64,000 nt of DNA. Origin: Candidatus Bathyarchaeota archaeon (GTDB taxonomy: Archaea; Thermoproteota; Bathyarchaeia; Bathyarchaeales; DTEX01). Below the pieces are notes generated by a model, which did no database searches, had not been told where the DNA came from, and saw nothing but the letters and a program-made list of their open reading frames with translations. Position numbers and translations under genes: made by a program. Positions 29,317 to 39,358 of the stretch are shown piece by piece. Location of the stretch: the NCBI GenBank assembly GCA_018396635.1, contig JAGTQE010000001.1, positions 1 through 64,000 of the forward strand. Reading direction: 5' to 3'. Within the stretch, counting starts at the first letter, position 1. Each line of letters starts with the position of its first letter.

Positions 29317-29532
29317 ATGGCTGGTAGAAAGATAAATATATTCTACTTAATTTCTTTGATCTGCATTCTAATTTTAATAGCATATATTTGGCTAGTGATA
29401 ACTCCACAAATATACGGATGTGCTGGACAAGAATCCATCTTTGCGGTAATCCTTCTTATAACAGTCCTTTTATCGGTCGCCGCCGGTATACAGCTATTTC
29501 TTTTAATCAGCTCAGTTCGTCAGGAGGAGTAG
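29317..29532 (+). CDS. Small two-TM membrane protein
   Basis: 71 aa with hydrophobic segments, ATG start, convergent with eS27. Confidence 0.45.
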   Translation: MAGRKINIFYLISLICILILIAYIWLVITPQIYGCAGQESIFAVILLITVLLSVAAGIQLFLLISSVRQEE

Positions 29533-29737
29533 CCTTCCTATTATTTGTCCTGCTAGATGCTCTAGAAGCCTTATACTTCGTGAAGCCGCAATGGCCACAG
29601 GCATAGCGGTTTCCGTGATCGGCCATAAAGAAGCCTGGACCACATCTATCACAGAATGGAAGCACTCTTTTAATCTTTCCATTCTCAATCTTATAGTATG
29701 AGGAGATGAACTTTCCCTTTTTCTCCTTCTTAGACAT
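29507..29737 (-). CDS. rps27ae: 30S ribosomal protein S27ae
   Basis: PFCDRCGPGFFMADHGNRYACGHCGFTKY zinc ribbon. Confidence 0.95.
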   Translation of the reverse strand: MSKKEKKGKFISSYYKIENGKIKRVLPFCDRCGPGFFMADHGNRYACGHCGFTKYKASRASSRTNNRKATPPDELS

Positions 29738-29743
29738 TTAATC

Positions 29744-30055
29744 TCACTCCTTCTCTTTACTTAAGGGTGAGTGTCTAAGTATTATGTGTTTTGGTTCTAT
29801 TGCCTTAGCATACTCGGGGGAGTCGTAGATATGGGCCTCGCCAATGGTCATATTTGTCCCTGTTACCCCCTCCATCCTCCTGATATAAACTCTCTCAATA
29901 TCAACTTTAAACATGCTAGCTATCTCTCTCCTAACCTCCACACGTGAGGGTGTGGGCGAATTATCATGGTGCACAGTAAAGATTATCTCATTTCTTTTAA
30001 GTATCTCGTCGCGCCGATTCTTCAAAACCTTAATCTTCAAATGGCTCCGCTCCAT
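29744..30055 (-). CDS. rps24e: 30S ribosomal protein S24e
   Basis: PSRVEVRREIASMFKVDIERVYIRRMEGVTGTNMTIGEAHIYDSPEYA. Confidence 0.95.
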   Translation of the reverse strand: MERSHLKIKVLKNRRDEILKRNEIIFTVHHDNSPTPSRVEVRREIASMFKVDIERVYIRRMEGVTGTNMTIGEAHIYDSPEYAKAIEPKHIILRHSPLSKEKE

Positions 30056-30084
30056 GAGCCTTACTTTAAATTAAAACTCCTAAT

Positions 30085-30618
30085 TTAGTTTTCTGGTTTC
30101 CGCCTCATCCTATTCAATATCTCAAGCATTTTTCTCTTCGACCCTTCATCAACTTTGATCACAACTATCCCTTCTTCTGGCTGACCATAAATGACAAGCG
30201 AATTCTCCGGTGCTAAGAGAACGGCAACAATTGTTAGGAGATCCTCTTCCCCATCAACTAAAATTTCAACTAATCCATCGCTATTCATGGCATCGCCAAT
30301 AACCCGCCAAGCATCCCTAGCTATTGTGCCAGCGGGATTGATGAGGGGGAGAACTTTATCTGCTTTAGAGTATAGAGGCTCTATTGGTTTGCGCATGGAC
30401 TTGTTGTCCACTATAAAAATATCTATTTTAAGCCCGTTTTCAAGCATATTCCTTGAAACTATGTCTCCAACAGAAATAACCTTCTTCGGTTTAACCGAGC
30501 TTATAATATTCCTTAATCTGCTCATGGTGACATCTGCTGGACCACGAATCAGAAGCCCGAGGGGACTTTTCAATTCAATTCTAAGTTCCTGCGGAAGGAG
30601 TAATGTGTCCATTTTCAC
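30085..30618 (-). CDS. DUF359 GTP-dependent dephospho-CoA kinase
   Basis: VISVGDIVSRNMLENGLKIDIFIVDNKSMRKP; NPAGTI; VDGEEDLLTIVAVLLAP. Confidence 0.9.
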   Translation of the reverse strand: MKMDTLLLPQELRIELKSPLGLLIRGPADVTMSRLRNIISSVKPKKVISVGDIVSRNMLENGLKIDIFIVDNKSMRKPIEPLYSKADKVLPLINPAGTIARDAWRVIGDAMNSDGLVEILVDGEEDLLTIVAVLLAPENSLVIYGQPEEGIVVIKVDEGSKRKMLEILNRMRRKPEN

Positions 30619-30806
30619 CTCACTTTAATAGCATAGTAACCTTTCTTCTCAATTTTCATTAATTTAGCTACAGCGGATCTCTCCGGGTCAAATATTATTA
30701 CTATTCCACTAAAATCTTCGCTTAGGTCCGTTGACCTGCAATTCGGACAAATCTTCTCTTCAGTTATATAATGGCATCTTCTACATGCCCTCTCAACCAT
30801 TTCCAA
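30615..30806 (-). CDS. spt4: Transcription elongation factor Spt4 (RpoE'')
   Basis: ACRRCHYIT...CPNCRSTDLSEDFSGIVIIFDPERSAVA. Confidence 0.94.
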   Translation of the reverse strand: MEMVERACRRCHYITEEKICPNCRSTDLSEDFSGIVIIFDPERSAVAKLMKIEKKGYYAIKVR

Positions 30807-30812
30807 ACACCA

Positions 30813-31409
30813 CTAAGATTTTGCTTCCTTCTCCTTGCCCCTTTCCTCGCTCTTCATCTTCTCTAAATCTTCGTTAATCCACTCAATCTTGCCTAGAAAC
30901 GGCTGCCGAGCCGTAACACCAATCTTGCCGAACCCGGCTCCCTTACCTATTGACACGGCCGTTATCCTTACCCTAACCCTGTCGCCAACGGTTATCTTTC
31001 GCTTAGTCTCCTTACCCATTAAAACTCCCTGCTTCTCATCATAAGTTATGAAGTCATCCATAATTTGGGAAATATGAAGTAGAGCGTCAACAGGACCAAT
31101 TCTTACAAATGCTCCAAAGTCCGCAACCTCAACGACTTCTCCCTCCACTATTTCTTGGACTTTAGGTAGGAAGGTTAGGAGTGAAAATGTCACCTTATGA
31201 TGGGTTGCAGCGTCACCGGGAATTATTTTTCCAATTGGTGAAACCTTAACATCTATAACCGCTATAAGGTATCCTAGCTCTTCGTCAATTGTGCCAACAT
31301 ACTTCATTTTAAGCTGCTCTAACGCAACCTTCTCAAGTGGTTCATTAAACTTTTCAGGTGGTATGCGGACAGTATCCTCAGCAACGACCAGATTAAACGT
31401 AGTGCTCAC
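30813..31409 (-). CDS. rpo7: DNA-directed RNA polymerase subunit Rpo7/E'
   Basis: VRIPPEKFNEPLEKVALEQLKMKYVG; S1 domain GEVVEVADFGAFVRIGPVDALLHISQ. Confidence 0.95.
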   Translation of the reverse strand: MSTTFNLVVAEDTVRIPPEKFNEPLEKVALEQLKMKYVGTIDEELGYLIAVIDVKVSPIGKIIPGDAATHHKVTFSLLTFLPKVQEIVEGEVVEVADFGAFVRIGPVDALLHISQIMDDFITYDEKQGVLMGKETKRKITVGDRVRVRITAVSIGKGAGFGKIGVTARQPFLGKIEWINEDLEKMKSEERGKEKEAKS

Positions 31410-31557
31410 TTCCTTTCTCGCTAATGAATCAAATTATATTCAAGCATGCTATATAGAGGAAGTTTAAAAACTTTTTGAGAGAACTTTATGCTTGTCATGA
31501 GTGGGTGCATTAAGCTCCTAAAAAGATAAATAGGGGATGTGGCCATGAAAGAACCTT

Positions 31558-32562
31558 CTACTCGAATCTTCTGTCCACGACATCTAATGCCTCTGGTCCA
31601 GTTCCTATGAGCGTTACGGGAACTTTTATCTCATGCTCTATTCTTCTAATAAACTCCTTTGCCTCGGCTGATAGGTCGCTAAAGGATCTCGCACCTTTAC
31701 ACTCTGGAAATAACACATCAATCTTTGTCACCGCAGCTTGCGTAGCACTATTAAGCATGACAGCCCTCTTAGCAAGGTCGAAATTGAATGGTGCCGCCCT
31801 TCTCCTTCTGCCGGTCACCGTTGCAACCTCAGCCCAACCTCTCCTCTCAGCCTCCTCCCAAGGTATCTCGCCAGGTAAGGGTCCGGCTCCAACCCTTGTA
31901 ACAAATGCTTTAAAGACGACTATAACCTCATTAACCTTCTTAGGTCCAACCCCAACATCTGAGCATGCAGCCGAAGCAGTTACATCTTTAGATGTCACAT
32001 AGGGGTATGTTCCATGCCACAGAGATAAAAATGTTCCTTGGGTACCTTCTATCAAAACATTCTCCCCACTATCGATTGCCGTGTTAACCTCAAGGGGCAC
32101 ATCCACTAAGAATCTTTGTAGTTCAGGTATGTCCCTAGCGATCTTAGCTCTCCTTAGCACTCTGTCAGCGTTACAGGGGCCCGTTCCAGTTCCAGTGGTT
32201 CCTATCTCAGATGCCAGATGCCCGCCTCTATCAGCCTCTATATGTTTAGGCTCAATTATTGCGCACTGTGGGTCGAGACCCACCCTGCCCTCAACATTAG
32301 TTTGCTTAACCTCCTCTAGGAAAATGTTTGGGTCAATTAGTACACCCGGCCCTATCAGCAAACGGCACTTCTCATATACGAAGGCGCTTGGAAGCATGCG
32401 GAGCCTATAAACCTTTCCGCCATAAACTACAGTATGTCCAGCATTTGGGCCAACCCCAGCCCTAGCGGCGACACTTATCTTATCCTTAAGCGCTAAATAC
32501 GATATAATTTTGCCCTTTCCAGTATCGCCAAAAAAGCCGCAAACAACAACAGTACATGGCAT
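31558..32562 (-). CDS. purA: Adenylosuccinate synthetase
   Basis: GFFGDTGKGKI; GVGPNAGHTV; EGTQGTFLSLWHGTYPYVTSKD. Confidence 0.95.
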   Translation of the reverse strand: MPCTVVVCGFFGDTGKGKIISYLALKDKISVAARAGVGPNAGHTVVYGGKVYRLRMLPSAFVYEKCRLLIGPGVLIDPNIFLEEVKQTNVEGRVGLDPQCAIIEPKHIEADRGGHLASEIGTTGTGTGPCNADRVLRRAKIARDIPELQRFLVDVPLEVNTAIDSGENVLIEGTQGTFLSLWHGTYPYVTSKDVTASAACSDVGVGPKKVNEVIVVFKAFVTRVGAGPLPGEIPWEEAERRGWAEVATVTGRRRRAAPFNFDLAKRAVMLNSATQAAVTKIDVLFPECKGARSFSDLSAEAKEFIRRIEHEIKVPVTLIGTGPEALDVVDRRFE

Positions 32563-32663
32563 AATATTAGGCCTCCAAGATTACCACAGAGATAAAGCGA
32601 TTTGGAGAATTTAACTCTTTTCAATCGTAATCCTTTATATACTTATAGACACGATATTATCTT

Positions 32664-33422
32664 ATGCGCATAATCCAAATAATTCCAGTAACAGGGTTAC
32701 CTATAATTAAGAGCGGAGACGATTTAGGCCTGCTGATATGTGAAGCTGCTGCTAGGCAGGGAACACCTATCGAAGATGGCGACATAGTTGTTGTAACCCA
32801 TGTAGTCGTCTCAAGGGCCGAGGGCAGAGTTGTGTGCCTCGATGATATCATCCCCTCAGAGTTTGCTAAAACAATAGCTAAGGAATTCAATAGGGATCCG
32901 GCTTTAGTTGAAGTCGTCTTAAGAGAATCTAAATCTATTGTCCGAATGGGTGACGGGCACATAATTTCTGAAACAAAGCACGGTTTTATATGCGCAAACG
33001 CCGGCGTAGATAAATCTAATGTTCCGGGAGAAAGGAATGTGGCATTACTGCCGGAAGATCCAGATCTATCTGCCAGAAGAATTAGGCAGAGGATTAGGGA
33101 GGTCTCAGGGAAAGATGTCGCAGTTCTGATATCCGATACTCATGGTAGGCCGCTACGTAATGGCGAAATAAATGTAGCGATCGGTGTGTCTGGAATTAAG
33201 CCAATCAGAGATAGAAGGGGTGAAAAGGATTTATTCGGGTATACTCTTAAGGTTAAACAGACGGCCATAGCGGATGAACTATCTTCCGCAGCCGAGCTTG
33301 TAATAGGGCAGGCTGATGAGGGCATACCCGTAGCCATAATTAGGGGCTATCCATATGAAAAGTCTGAAGATGCAACTGCGCGAGAGCTGATAAGATTGAG
33401 AGAAAAGGATCTATTCATCTGA
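32664..33422 (+). CDS. cofE: Coenzyme F420-0:L-glutamate ligase
   Basis: GDIVVVTHVVVSRAEGR; ICANAGVDKSNVPGE; LISDTHGRPLRNGEINVAIGVSGIKPI. Confidence 0.92.
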   Translation: MRIIQIIPVTGLPIIKSGDDLGLLICEAAARQGTPIEDGDIVVVTHVVVSRAEGRVVCLDDIIPSEFAKTIAKEFNRDPALVEVVLRESKSIVRMGDGHIISETKHGFICANAGVDKSNVPGERNVALLPEDPDLSARRIRQRIREVSGKDVAVLISDTHGRPLRNGEINVAIGVSGIKPIRDRRGEKDLFGYTLKVKQTAIADELSSAAELVIGQADEGIPVAIIRGYPYEKSEDATARELIRLREKDLFI

Positions 33423-34049
33423 AAGGAAACTTCTATTCCTAATTATAGCTTCAGCCTTCCTTAAATCCAAGGGCGTATTAATGTTGAAGAAGGTCAGCAT
33501 TTTTGGATCTATCTCTTGAATAACTATTGTCGATAGATAGCGGACACTTTTAAGCATAGATATCATTGACAGCATCCTTTTTTCGCCTCTTTCAAGAGCT
33601 TTTCTCGAAGCTTCAAATGCGGTTCTCGTCCTATAGACTGCGTGCAGCGGCTCTATATAGTCATTTGGCCATCTTGGGATGGCTGCATCAACATTAATCG
33701 CCACGTCGAACAAAAGGTCTATAACCTCCCTTGAGATAAATGGTGTGTCGCATGGCAGCACGACAGAGTACTCGCTGTGGGCGTTCATGAATCCCGTCAT
33801 AGCTCCAGTAAGCGGGCATTCTGGAAGATTTTCAGGATCGATAAATATTTTAGATTTATTGGAGATTACCTGCGAGTACAAAGATAACTGATTTTCTGAT
33901 CTCACGCAAACAATAGTCTCATCCACAATATCCTGAATCCTTTCGAGAACATGAAGTACTAATGGCTTATTAGCTAACTTAACCAGCCCCTTATCAGACC
34001 CAAATCTACGAGAACCCCCACCAGCAAGTATTATTGCTGCCCTATCCAA
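33411..34049 (-). CDS. mobA: Molybdenum cofactor guanylyltransferase-like (MobA)
   Basis: IILAGGGSRRFGSDKGLVKLANKPLVLHV; VVLPCDTPFIS. Confidence 0.85.
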   Translation of the reverse strand: MDRAAIILAGGGSRRFGSDKGLVKLANKPLVLHVLERIQDIVDETIVCVRSENQLSLYSQVISNKSKIFIDPENLPECPLTGAMTGFMNAHSEYSVVLPCDTPFISREVIDLLFDVAINVDAAIPRWPNDYIEPLHAVYRTRTAFEASRKALERGEKRMLSMISMLKSVRYLSTIVIQEIDPKMLTFFNINTPLDLRKAEAIIRNRSFLSDE

Positions 34050-34059
34050 TGATATTCCT

Positions 34060-34938
34060 CTATTTCACTCTTGAAATAACATACTTAATAATCTCCTCTG
34101 CTATATTAACACTTGTCACTTCTTGTAGTCCCCTCCAACCGGGCTGGCTATTAACCTCAACTATGAGCGGCCCCCTTTCGCTTTCCAATATGTCGACGCC
34201 GCTAAGTTCGCAGCCAACTGCCTTCGCAGCCTTTATCGCTAGATCCTCAATCTCTCTTGTTGGCTTATAGGGTGCGGGTTTAGCTCCCAAACTTATATTA
34301 GTTTTCCATAGATCTGATATGCGGAGCATGGCGGATAGAACCCTTTCACCTAAAACAAGCACTCTTAAATCATAGTTCTTGTGGGGAACATACTCCTGAA
34401 CATATATGACTTGGTGATGGAACTCAAGCGCCCTGAATATTCTATCCGCAACATCAGGATCCGATACCCTCGTCGACCCTATTCCACGTGAGCCAAATAT
34501 CGGCTTAATAACAACATCCCCTCCAAGATCATGAAAAGCCTTAAGAGCCTCTCTAGCGTTCTCCGCGATGACCGTTTTAGGCACAGGAAGACCAGCCTCC
34601 TCAAGAAGGGATAGAGCATAATATTTGTCAACTGAGCGTTCGATTGCATGTGGAGGGTTCAGTATGTAAAGACCCAGCCTCTTAAGCCTATGTAAGAGAT
34701 CCATTCGAAATATTATTTCTTCGAGTGAGCCGCGTCCAATGGGACGGACTATTATGGCTTTAAGATCCCTCAAAACGTCAATATCGCCGACAGATATCTC
34801 TGGCTTAAACCCAACCCTCGCCACCAGCCTAGAAAAGCTGAAACAGACTGGTTGAAATCCACACTTAATCGCAGCGCTCTTTAGCTGCATTGAGCACCAG
34901 GAACTTTCATTTCTAGTTAAAATCCCTATCTTCCTCAT
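34060..34938 (-). CDS. RimK-like ATP-grasp ligase (possible cofactor:glutamate ligase, MptN/CofF type)
   Basis: ATP-grasp core DVVIKPIFGSRGIGSTRV; VEVNSQPGWRGLQ; proximity to cofE. Confidence 0.8.
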   Translation of the reverse strand: MRKIGILTRNESSWCSMQLKSAAIKCGFQPVCFSFSRLVARVGFKPEISVGDIDVLRDLKAIIVRPIGRGSLEEIIFRMDLLHRLKRLGLYILNPPHAIERSVDKYYALSLLEEAGLPVPKTVIAENAREALKAFHDLGGDVVIKPIFGSRGIGSTRVSDPDVADRIFRALEFHHQVIYVQEYVPHKNYDLRVLVLGERVLSAMLRISDLWKTNISLGAKPAPYKPTREIEDLAIKAAKAVGCELSGVDILESERGPLIVEVNSQPGWRGLQEVTSVNIAEEIIKYVISRVK

Positions 34939-35039
34939 AGTCTCTCTTAAACTATTTTATGGTTTTTATCCTTAATTTGCCTAGCTCCAATTTCATCGGA
35001 CTAAAATTATTTAAGATAGCCAACTCGTTATTGTGTTTT

Positions 35040-36149
35040 ATGATGGCATTGAGAAAACCATCTTTATCGTTTAGAGAGAATTATTTGAGGAGCGTTGAAT
35101 TTAAGAACCCGGAGTATGTGCCATGCCGAATATTTGTCACACCACTCGTTTGGCTTATGTATGAGAAGGAGCTTGAAAAGCTACGTAAGAGATATGAGCT
35201 TATTCTTTGTCCTCCCACAATCTCTTCCTACTTGATGGAGGCAATGAAGCGTAGAAAACCCTACGATGCTGCAAAGATCTTTATTCCAAGGGCGAATCGC
35301 ACTCTCATAGACCCCTTCGGATGCATATGGAGTTTTAATATAGAGAGTTATCAGGGTCAGGTTATAGGACATCCGCTTGAAAAATGGGAAAATTTAAAGG
35401 ACTATAGTTTCCCAGATCCTGACGAAGGTTTACCTGCCGAGGGTTCGGATAAAGTTATTCCTTGGAGCAGAATCTCTGAGGATATTGAGAAGATGAGGGC
35501 GGAGGGCAGTTTAGTAAGAGTATCGTTGATGCACGGTCTATTCTTTCAAAGACTATACTATCTACGTGGCTTCACAAATTTAATGAGGGATTTTATACAA
35601 CGCCCACCACAGCTATATGATTTAATTGAGAGTTTAACCGAGTACATTCTGGAACTAGTTAATAGGCTGTTAAAATGCGGCCGAATAGATGTGGTATATA
35701 TTGGGGATGATTTGGGAACGCAAACAAGGATGCCCATAAGCCCAAGCATATTTAGAGAATTCATTTACCCAAGCTACCGCAAAATCTTTGGGCGAATAAG
35801 GGAAAGCGGGGTTCATGTCTATTTCCACTCGGACGGTCATATAATTGAAGTTGTAGACCAAATAATTGATGCAGGGGTCAGCATATTAAATCTTCAGGAT
35901 AAAGTAAACGGCTTAGAGAACATAAAATCTTTATGCAAAGGTAAAGTATGCATCGATGTAGATGTTGACAGACAGCATCTCGTGCCATTTGGGAAGCCTG
36001 AGGAGATTAAACTTCACATTAAGAGGATTATCGAGGAGCTATCCCTAAAGAAGGGGGGATTAATGATCGAAGCTGAGGTCCATCCGCCAACACCGCCAGC
36101 CAACATAAAGGCTCTCGCCGAATCAATGGAGGAAAATATGTGGTTATAA
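35040..36149 (+). CDS. Uroporphyrinogen decarboxylase/corrinoid methyltransferase superfamily protein
   Basis: MtaA/UroD-like fold; motif VYFHSDGHIIEVVDQII replaces HxC. Confidence 0.82.
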   Translation: MMALRKPSLSFRENYLRSVEFKNPEYVPCRIFVTPLVWLMYEKELEKLRKRYELILCPPTISSYLMEAMKRRKPYDAAKIFIPRANRTLIDPFGCIWSFNIESYQGQVIGHPLEKWENLKDYSFPDPDEGLPAEGSDKVIPWSRISEDIEKMRAEGSLVRVSLMHGLFFQRLYYLRGFTNLMRDFIQRPPQLYDLIESLTEYILELVNRLLKCGRIDVVYIGDDLGTQTRMPISPSIFREFIYPSYRKIFGRIRESGVHVYFHSDGHIIEVVDQIIDAGVSILNLQDKVNGLENIKSLCKGKVCIDVDVDRQHLVPFGKPEEIKLHIKRIIEELSLKKGGLMIEAEVHPPTPPANIKALAESMEENMWL

Positions 36150-36175
36150 TTTTGCGGTCCGAGCTTAACATTCTC

Positions 36176-37126
36176 TTAGCTAAAAACTAGAACTCCCTTA
36201 ATGTAGTCTAGTGGCTTTCTCGAAGCTAATTCAAAGGCTTCCTGAGCCTTCGTATATGGAAAGATGTGGGTTATTAGAGGTCTCTGGTCAACAACTCCCC
36301 TCTTAAGAAGGTTCACAGCATCAAAGAAGTCCTTGTTGAAGTTATTTGAGAATGATGGGGAAGTATTCAGAATTGTTAACCCTTTTACATGCCATTCTTC
36401 GGTTGGAACTTTCTCATCGACCACATGCCTCCCGAAAATTACAAGCCTCCCGCCTCTCCGGACAATTTCTGTCGCTAAATAGATTGTTCCGGGAGCGCCT
36501 GATGCCTCAATGACTATGTCAGCTTCTCCACCCAATATCTCGCGTGTCTCCTTTGCTACATCACTCTTCAACGGGTTAAGTGTGTATCTAGCCCCAAATC
36601 TCCTAGCTAAATCTAGACATTTATCCCTGATATCAATTGCAATAAGCTCGCCCACAATATCTTTTGGAATAAGCTGAATTAATAACAGACCCATGTAACC
36701 GCAGCCTATAATACAGACTTTATCTCCTATTTGAATGTTAGATCCCTTTATTCCTGTTACGGCGCATGCCAGTGGCTCAGAGATCCAATAGATGAGATCT
36801 CTTTCGGGAACTTCTTCAGGTATTTTTGCAACATTCCATTTATTCGTCTTATAGTATTCTGCGAATGCTGGCCCGCCAAGCGTTGTAACCCTATCTCCAG
36901 GCCCGACTTCTTTAACTCCATCACCCACTTGGACGACGATTCCTACGCCCTCATGCCCCATAATCTTTCCTCCAGGAAGCTTCCCTTGAAAGACGTAAAC
37001 TTCACCCATGCAAATGCCGCAGGCTTTAGTCTTGACTAAAACTTCATCTCTCCCAGGTTTAGGTACGTCTGTCTCAACTATTCTGGCATTATTCTCCTCT
37101 AAAAGTATACCTCTCATCTTCACCAT
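36176..37126 (-). CDS. Zinc-dependent MDR alcohol dehydrogenase-like protein
   Basis: GHEGVGIVVQVGDGVKEVGPGDRV; VCIIGCGYMGLLLIQL. Confidence 0.9.
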   Translation of the reverse strand: MVKMRGILLEENNARIVETDVPKPGRDEVLVKTKACGICMGEVYVFQGKLPGGKIMGHEGVGIVVQVGDGVKEVGPGDRVTTLGGPAFAEYYKTNKWNVAKIPEEVPERDLIYWISEPLACAVTGIKGSNIQIGDKVCIIGCGYMGLLLIQLIPKDIVGELIAIDIRDKCLDLARRFGARYTLNPLKSDVAKETREILGGEADIVIEASGAPGTIYLATEIVRRGGRLVIFGRHVVDEKVPTEEWHVKGLTILNTSPSFSNNFNKDFFDAVNLLKRGVVDQRPLITHIFPYTKAQEAFELASRKPLDYIKGVLVFS

Positions 37127-37195
37127 AATATTCCCACAGGAAATTCTTAAAGGATATGTGGCTTTAATTTTTTGTTTATTTATAGGTGATTTTAG

Positions 37196-37894
37196 TTGGA
37201 GGTCTACGTTGGAACTTCGGGATGGATGTATGACTGGAATACTGGAGGAAGCTTAGACTGGTATGTTAGGAATTCTGGCTTAAATGCTATTGAGCTAAAT
37301 GCCAGCTTTTACAGGTTCCCTATGCCAAGCGCTATAAAGTCTTGGAGAGTCAAAGGCGAAAGTTTGAGATGGACTGTTAAAGTCAATAGATTGGTAACAC
37401 ATGTATTCAAGTTTAATGAGAGAGGATTTGAAGCATGGCAAAGGTTTAGAGAATTATTTAAGCCAATGGAGCATCTAATAGATTTTTATCTCTTCCAGCT
37501 TCCACCTTCAATTAAAGCATCATACTCCCAGAAAATAGAGAACTTTTTCATTAAAGCAGAAATTGGGCAGAAGTTTGCCTTAGAAGCAAGAAACCTTTCA
37601 TGGTTCAATGAGGATGTTGTTAAATGGGCTTCAAGGTTAGGCATAACTTTAGTTAGCGTTGATTCTCCAGAGCTTCCACGCGATATCTTTAATGTAAATG
37701 GCATAGTGTATTTGAGGATGCATGGAAGATTGGCATGGTATTCTCATAATTATGCAGATGAGGAGCTTGAGGATGTTAAAGAAAAGGTGCTAAGCGCCAG
37801 TCCTAAAAAGGTTTACATATTCTTTAATAATGACACAAACATGCTGAATAACGCCCAAAGGATGCTTAGAAAATTTATGTTTCTGGATGCTTAA
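37196..37894 (+). CDS. DUF72 family protein
   Basis: YVGTSGWMYDW; NAIELNASFYRFP; YIFFNNDTNM. Confidence 0.88.
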   Translation: MEVYVGTSGWMYDWNTGGSLDWYVRNSGLNAIELNASFYRFPMPSAIKSWRVKGESLRWTVKVNRLVTHVFKFNERGFEAWQRFRELFKPMEHLIDFYLFQLPPSIKASYSQKIENFFIKAEIGQKFALEARNLSWFNEDVVKWASRLGITLVSVDSPELPRDIFNVNGIVYLRMHGRLAWYSHNYADEELEDVKEKVLSASPKKVYIFFNNDTNMLNNAQRMLRKFMFLDA

Positions 37895-37899
37895 GGCTT

Positions 37900-39252
37900 C
37901 TACTCAACCCTCTTTATTTCAGCCTCTAAATAATTTGTGTGTGCTTCGATTATTCTAACATTTACAAACCTTCCAAGTAGGTTCATCCGAGTTTTAATGA
38001 CTATCGGCTTATATGCGTAATTTCTTCCAATCCATGAATCGCCAAAACCTCTCTCATCCACAAGCACCTCGCCCTCCCACCCCAGCCACATTCTATTTCG
38101 CTTTAGGGAAATATTGTTTGCCACTTCAGTCATCACACGGCTTCTATAAGCTATTTCCTTACTATCGACTTGCTTCATTGAAGCAGCCGGCGTCCTCGGT
38201 CTCGGAAAGAACTTAGATATGTTGATAACGTCCGGCTCAACTTCCCTTACTAAGTTTAAAGTCTTTTCAAATGCTTCTCTACTCTCTCCAGGAAAACCAC
38301 ATATTACATCTGTTGCAACAGTGATCTCTGGGATCTCGTCCCTGAAAGTTTTAACTATAGCCTTAAATTCTTCAACCGTATATTTTCGGTTCATCATCTT
38401 TAAGACTCCATCATCTCCGCTCTGAACTGGTATATGAAGAAACTTGAATATCCGCCCGTCTTTATATACGGCTATTAGGTCGGGTAGCATTTTTATAGCA
38501 TGATTTGGATTCATCATACCAACCCTTATGAAGAATTTACCGCTAATGGAGCAGCAATCCTTAAGCAGCTCCACGAGATTCGTACCAATATCTAATCCAT
38601 AGGCTCCATTATCCTGAGATGTCAGCCATATCTCTCTAACGCCCTCAGAGATAGCTTTCCTAAACCTTTCAATTATAAGATCCTTTGGATATGAGAAGAG
38701 CGATCCACGTGCAAACCTTACACAACAGAATGAACATGCTCCCAGACATCCTTCAGCTATTGGGATTATTTCAATTGCCCGGTTAACTCTCATCTTCGGA
38801 TGCTTAAGCTTGATGGGCGGCTTCTCTGAGAAAAAAATTTTCTTCCGCTCATTCCTCTCCGCTGCCTCTAGCGCCAAACCAATCTTATCGACGCTGTATG
38901 GATCTAGTATTGCTGAAATATTTGGAGAAGCCCTCATTACAGCGTCAAGGTTTATTTTAGGTAGACAACCAGCTACTATGATAGGCTTATTTAATCTGCT
39001 TAGCGCTCGTAACCTATTTAGTATGCGGTCTTCAGTGGGCTTCTTGACTCCGCATGTATTCACTAAAATTATGTTAGCTTCTTCAGGTTTACTGATCACG
39101 CCATAGCCTAAGCGAAGAATGTCCGCAAGCATTATTTCAAGATCAGCCTTATTAGCTGCACAACCATAATTCTCGACATAAACGGTCTTCCCTAAACTAA
39201 AACCACTATCCTCAATACTCAATATATTAAATGTCTCCACCTCGCCATACAT
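37900..39252 (-). CDS. tRNA (N6-threonylcarbamoyladenosine37-C2) methylthiotransferase
   Basis: ENYGCAANKADLE; EGCLGACSFCCVRFARG radical SAM CxxxCxxC; VATDVICGFPGE. Confidence 0.92.
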   Translation of the reverse strand: MYGEVETFNILSIEDSGFSLGKTVYVENYGCAANKADLEIMLADILRLGYGVISKPEEANIILVNTCGVKKPTEDRILNRLRALSRLNKPIIVAGCLPKINLDAVMRASPNISAILDPYSVDKIGLALEAAERNERKKIFFSEKPPIKLKHPKMRVNRAIEIIPIAEGCLGACSFCCVRFARGSLFSYPKDLIIERFRKAISEGVREIWLTSQDNGAYGLDIGTNLVELLKDCCSISGKFFIRVGMMNPNHAIKMLPDLIAVYKDGRIFKFLHIPVQSGDDGVLKMMNRKYTVEEFKAIVKTFRDEIPEITVATDVICGFPGESREAFEKTLNLVREVEPDVINISKFFPRPRTPAASMKQVDSKEIAYRSRVMTEVANNISLKRNRMWLGWEGEVLVDERGFGDSWIGRNYAYKPIVIKTRMNLLGRFVNVRIIEAHTNYLEAEIKRVE

Positions 39253-39358
39253 GGGTAGATCAAGTTAAAAACTAAAATCATCCTAAATAAATTTGCATCT
39301 CATTGAAGGTTCTTTATGGAGGAATCTAAATATTAATTTCTGGTACAACTAATTATTT

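Noticed and set aside
33411-34049. Assignment as CofC because it overlaps cofE
   Set aside because: The LAGGGSRRFGSDKGL signature fits MobA-type guanylyltransferases better than CofC.
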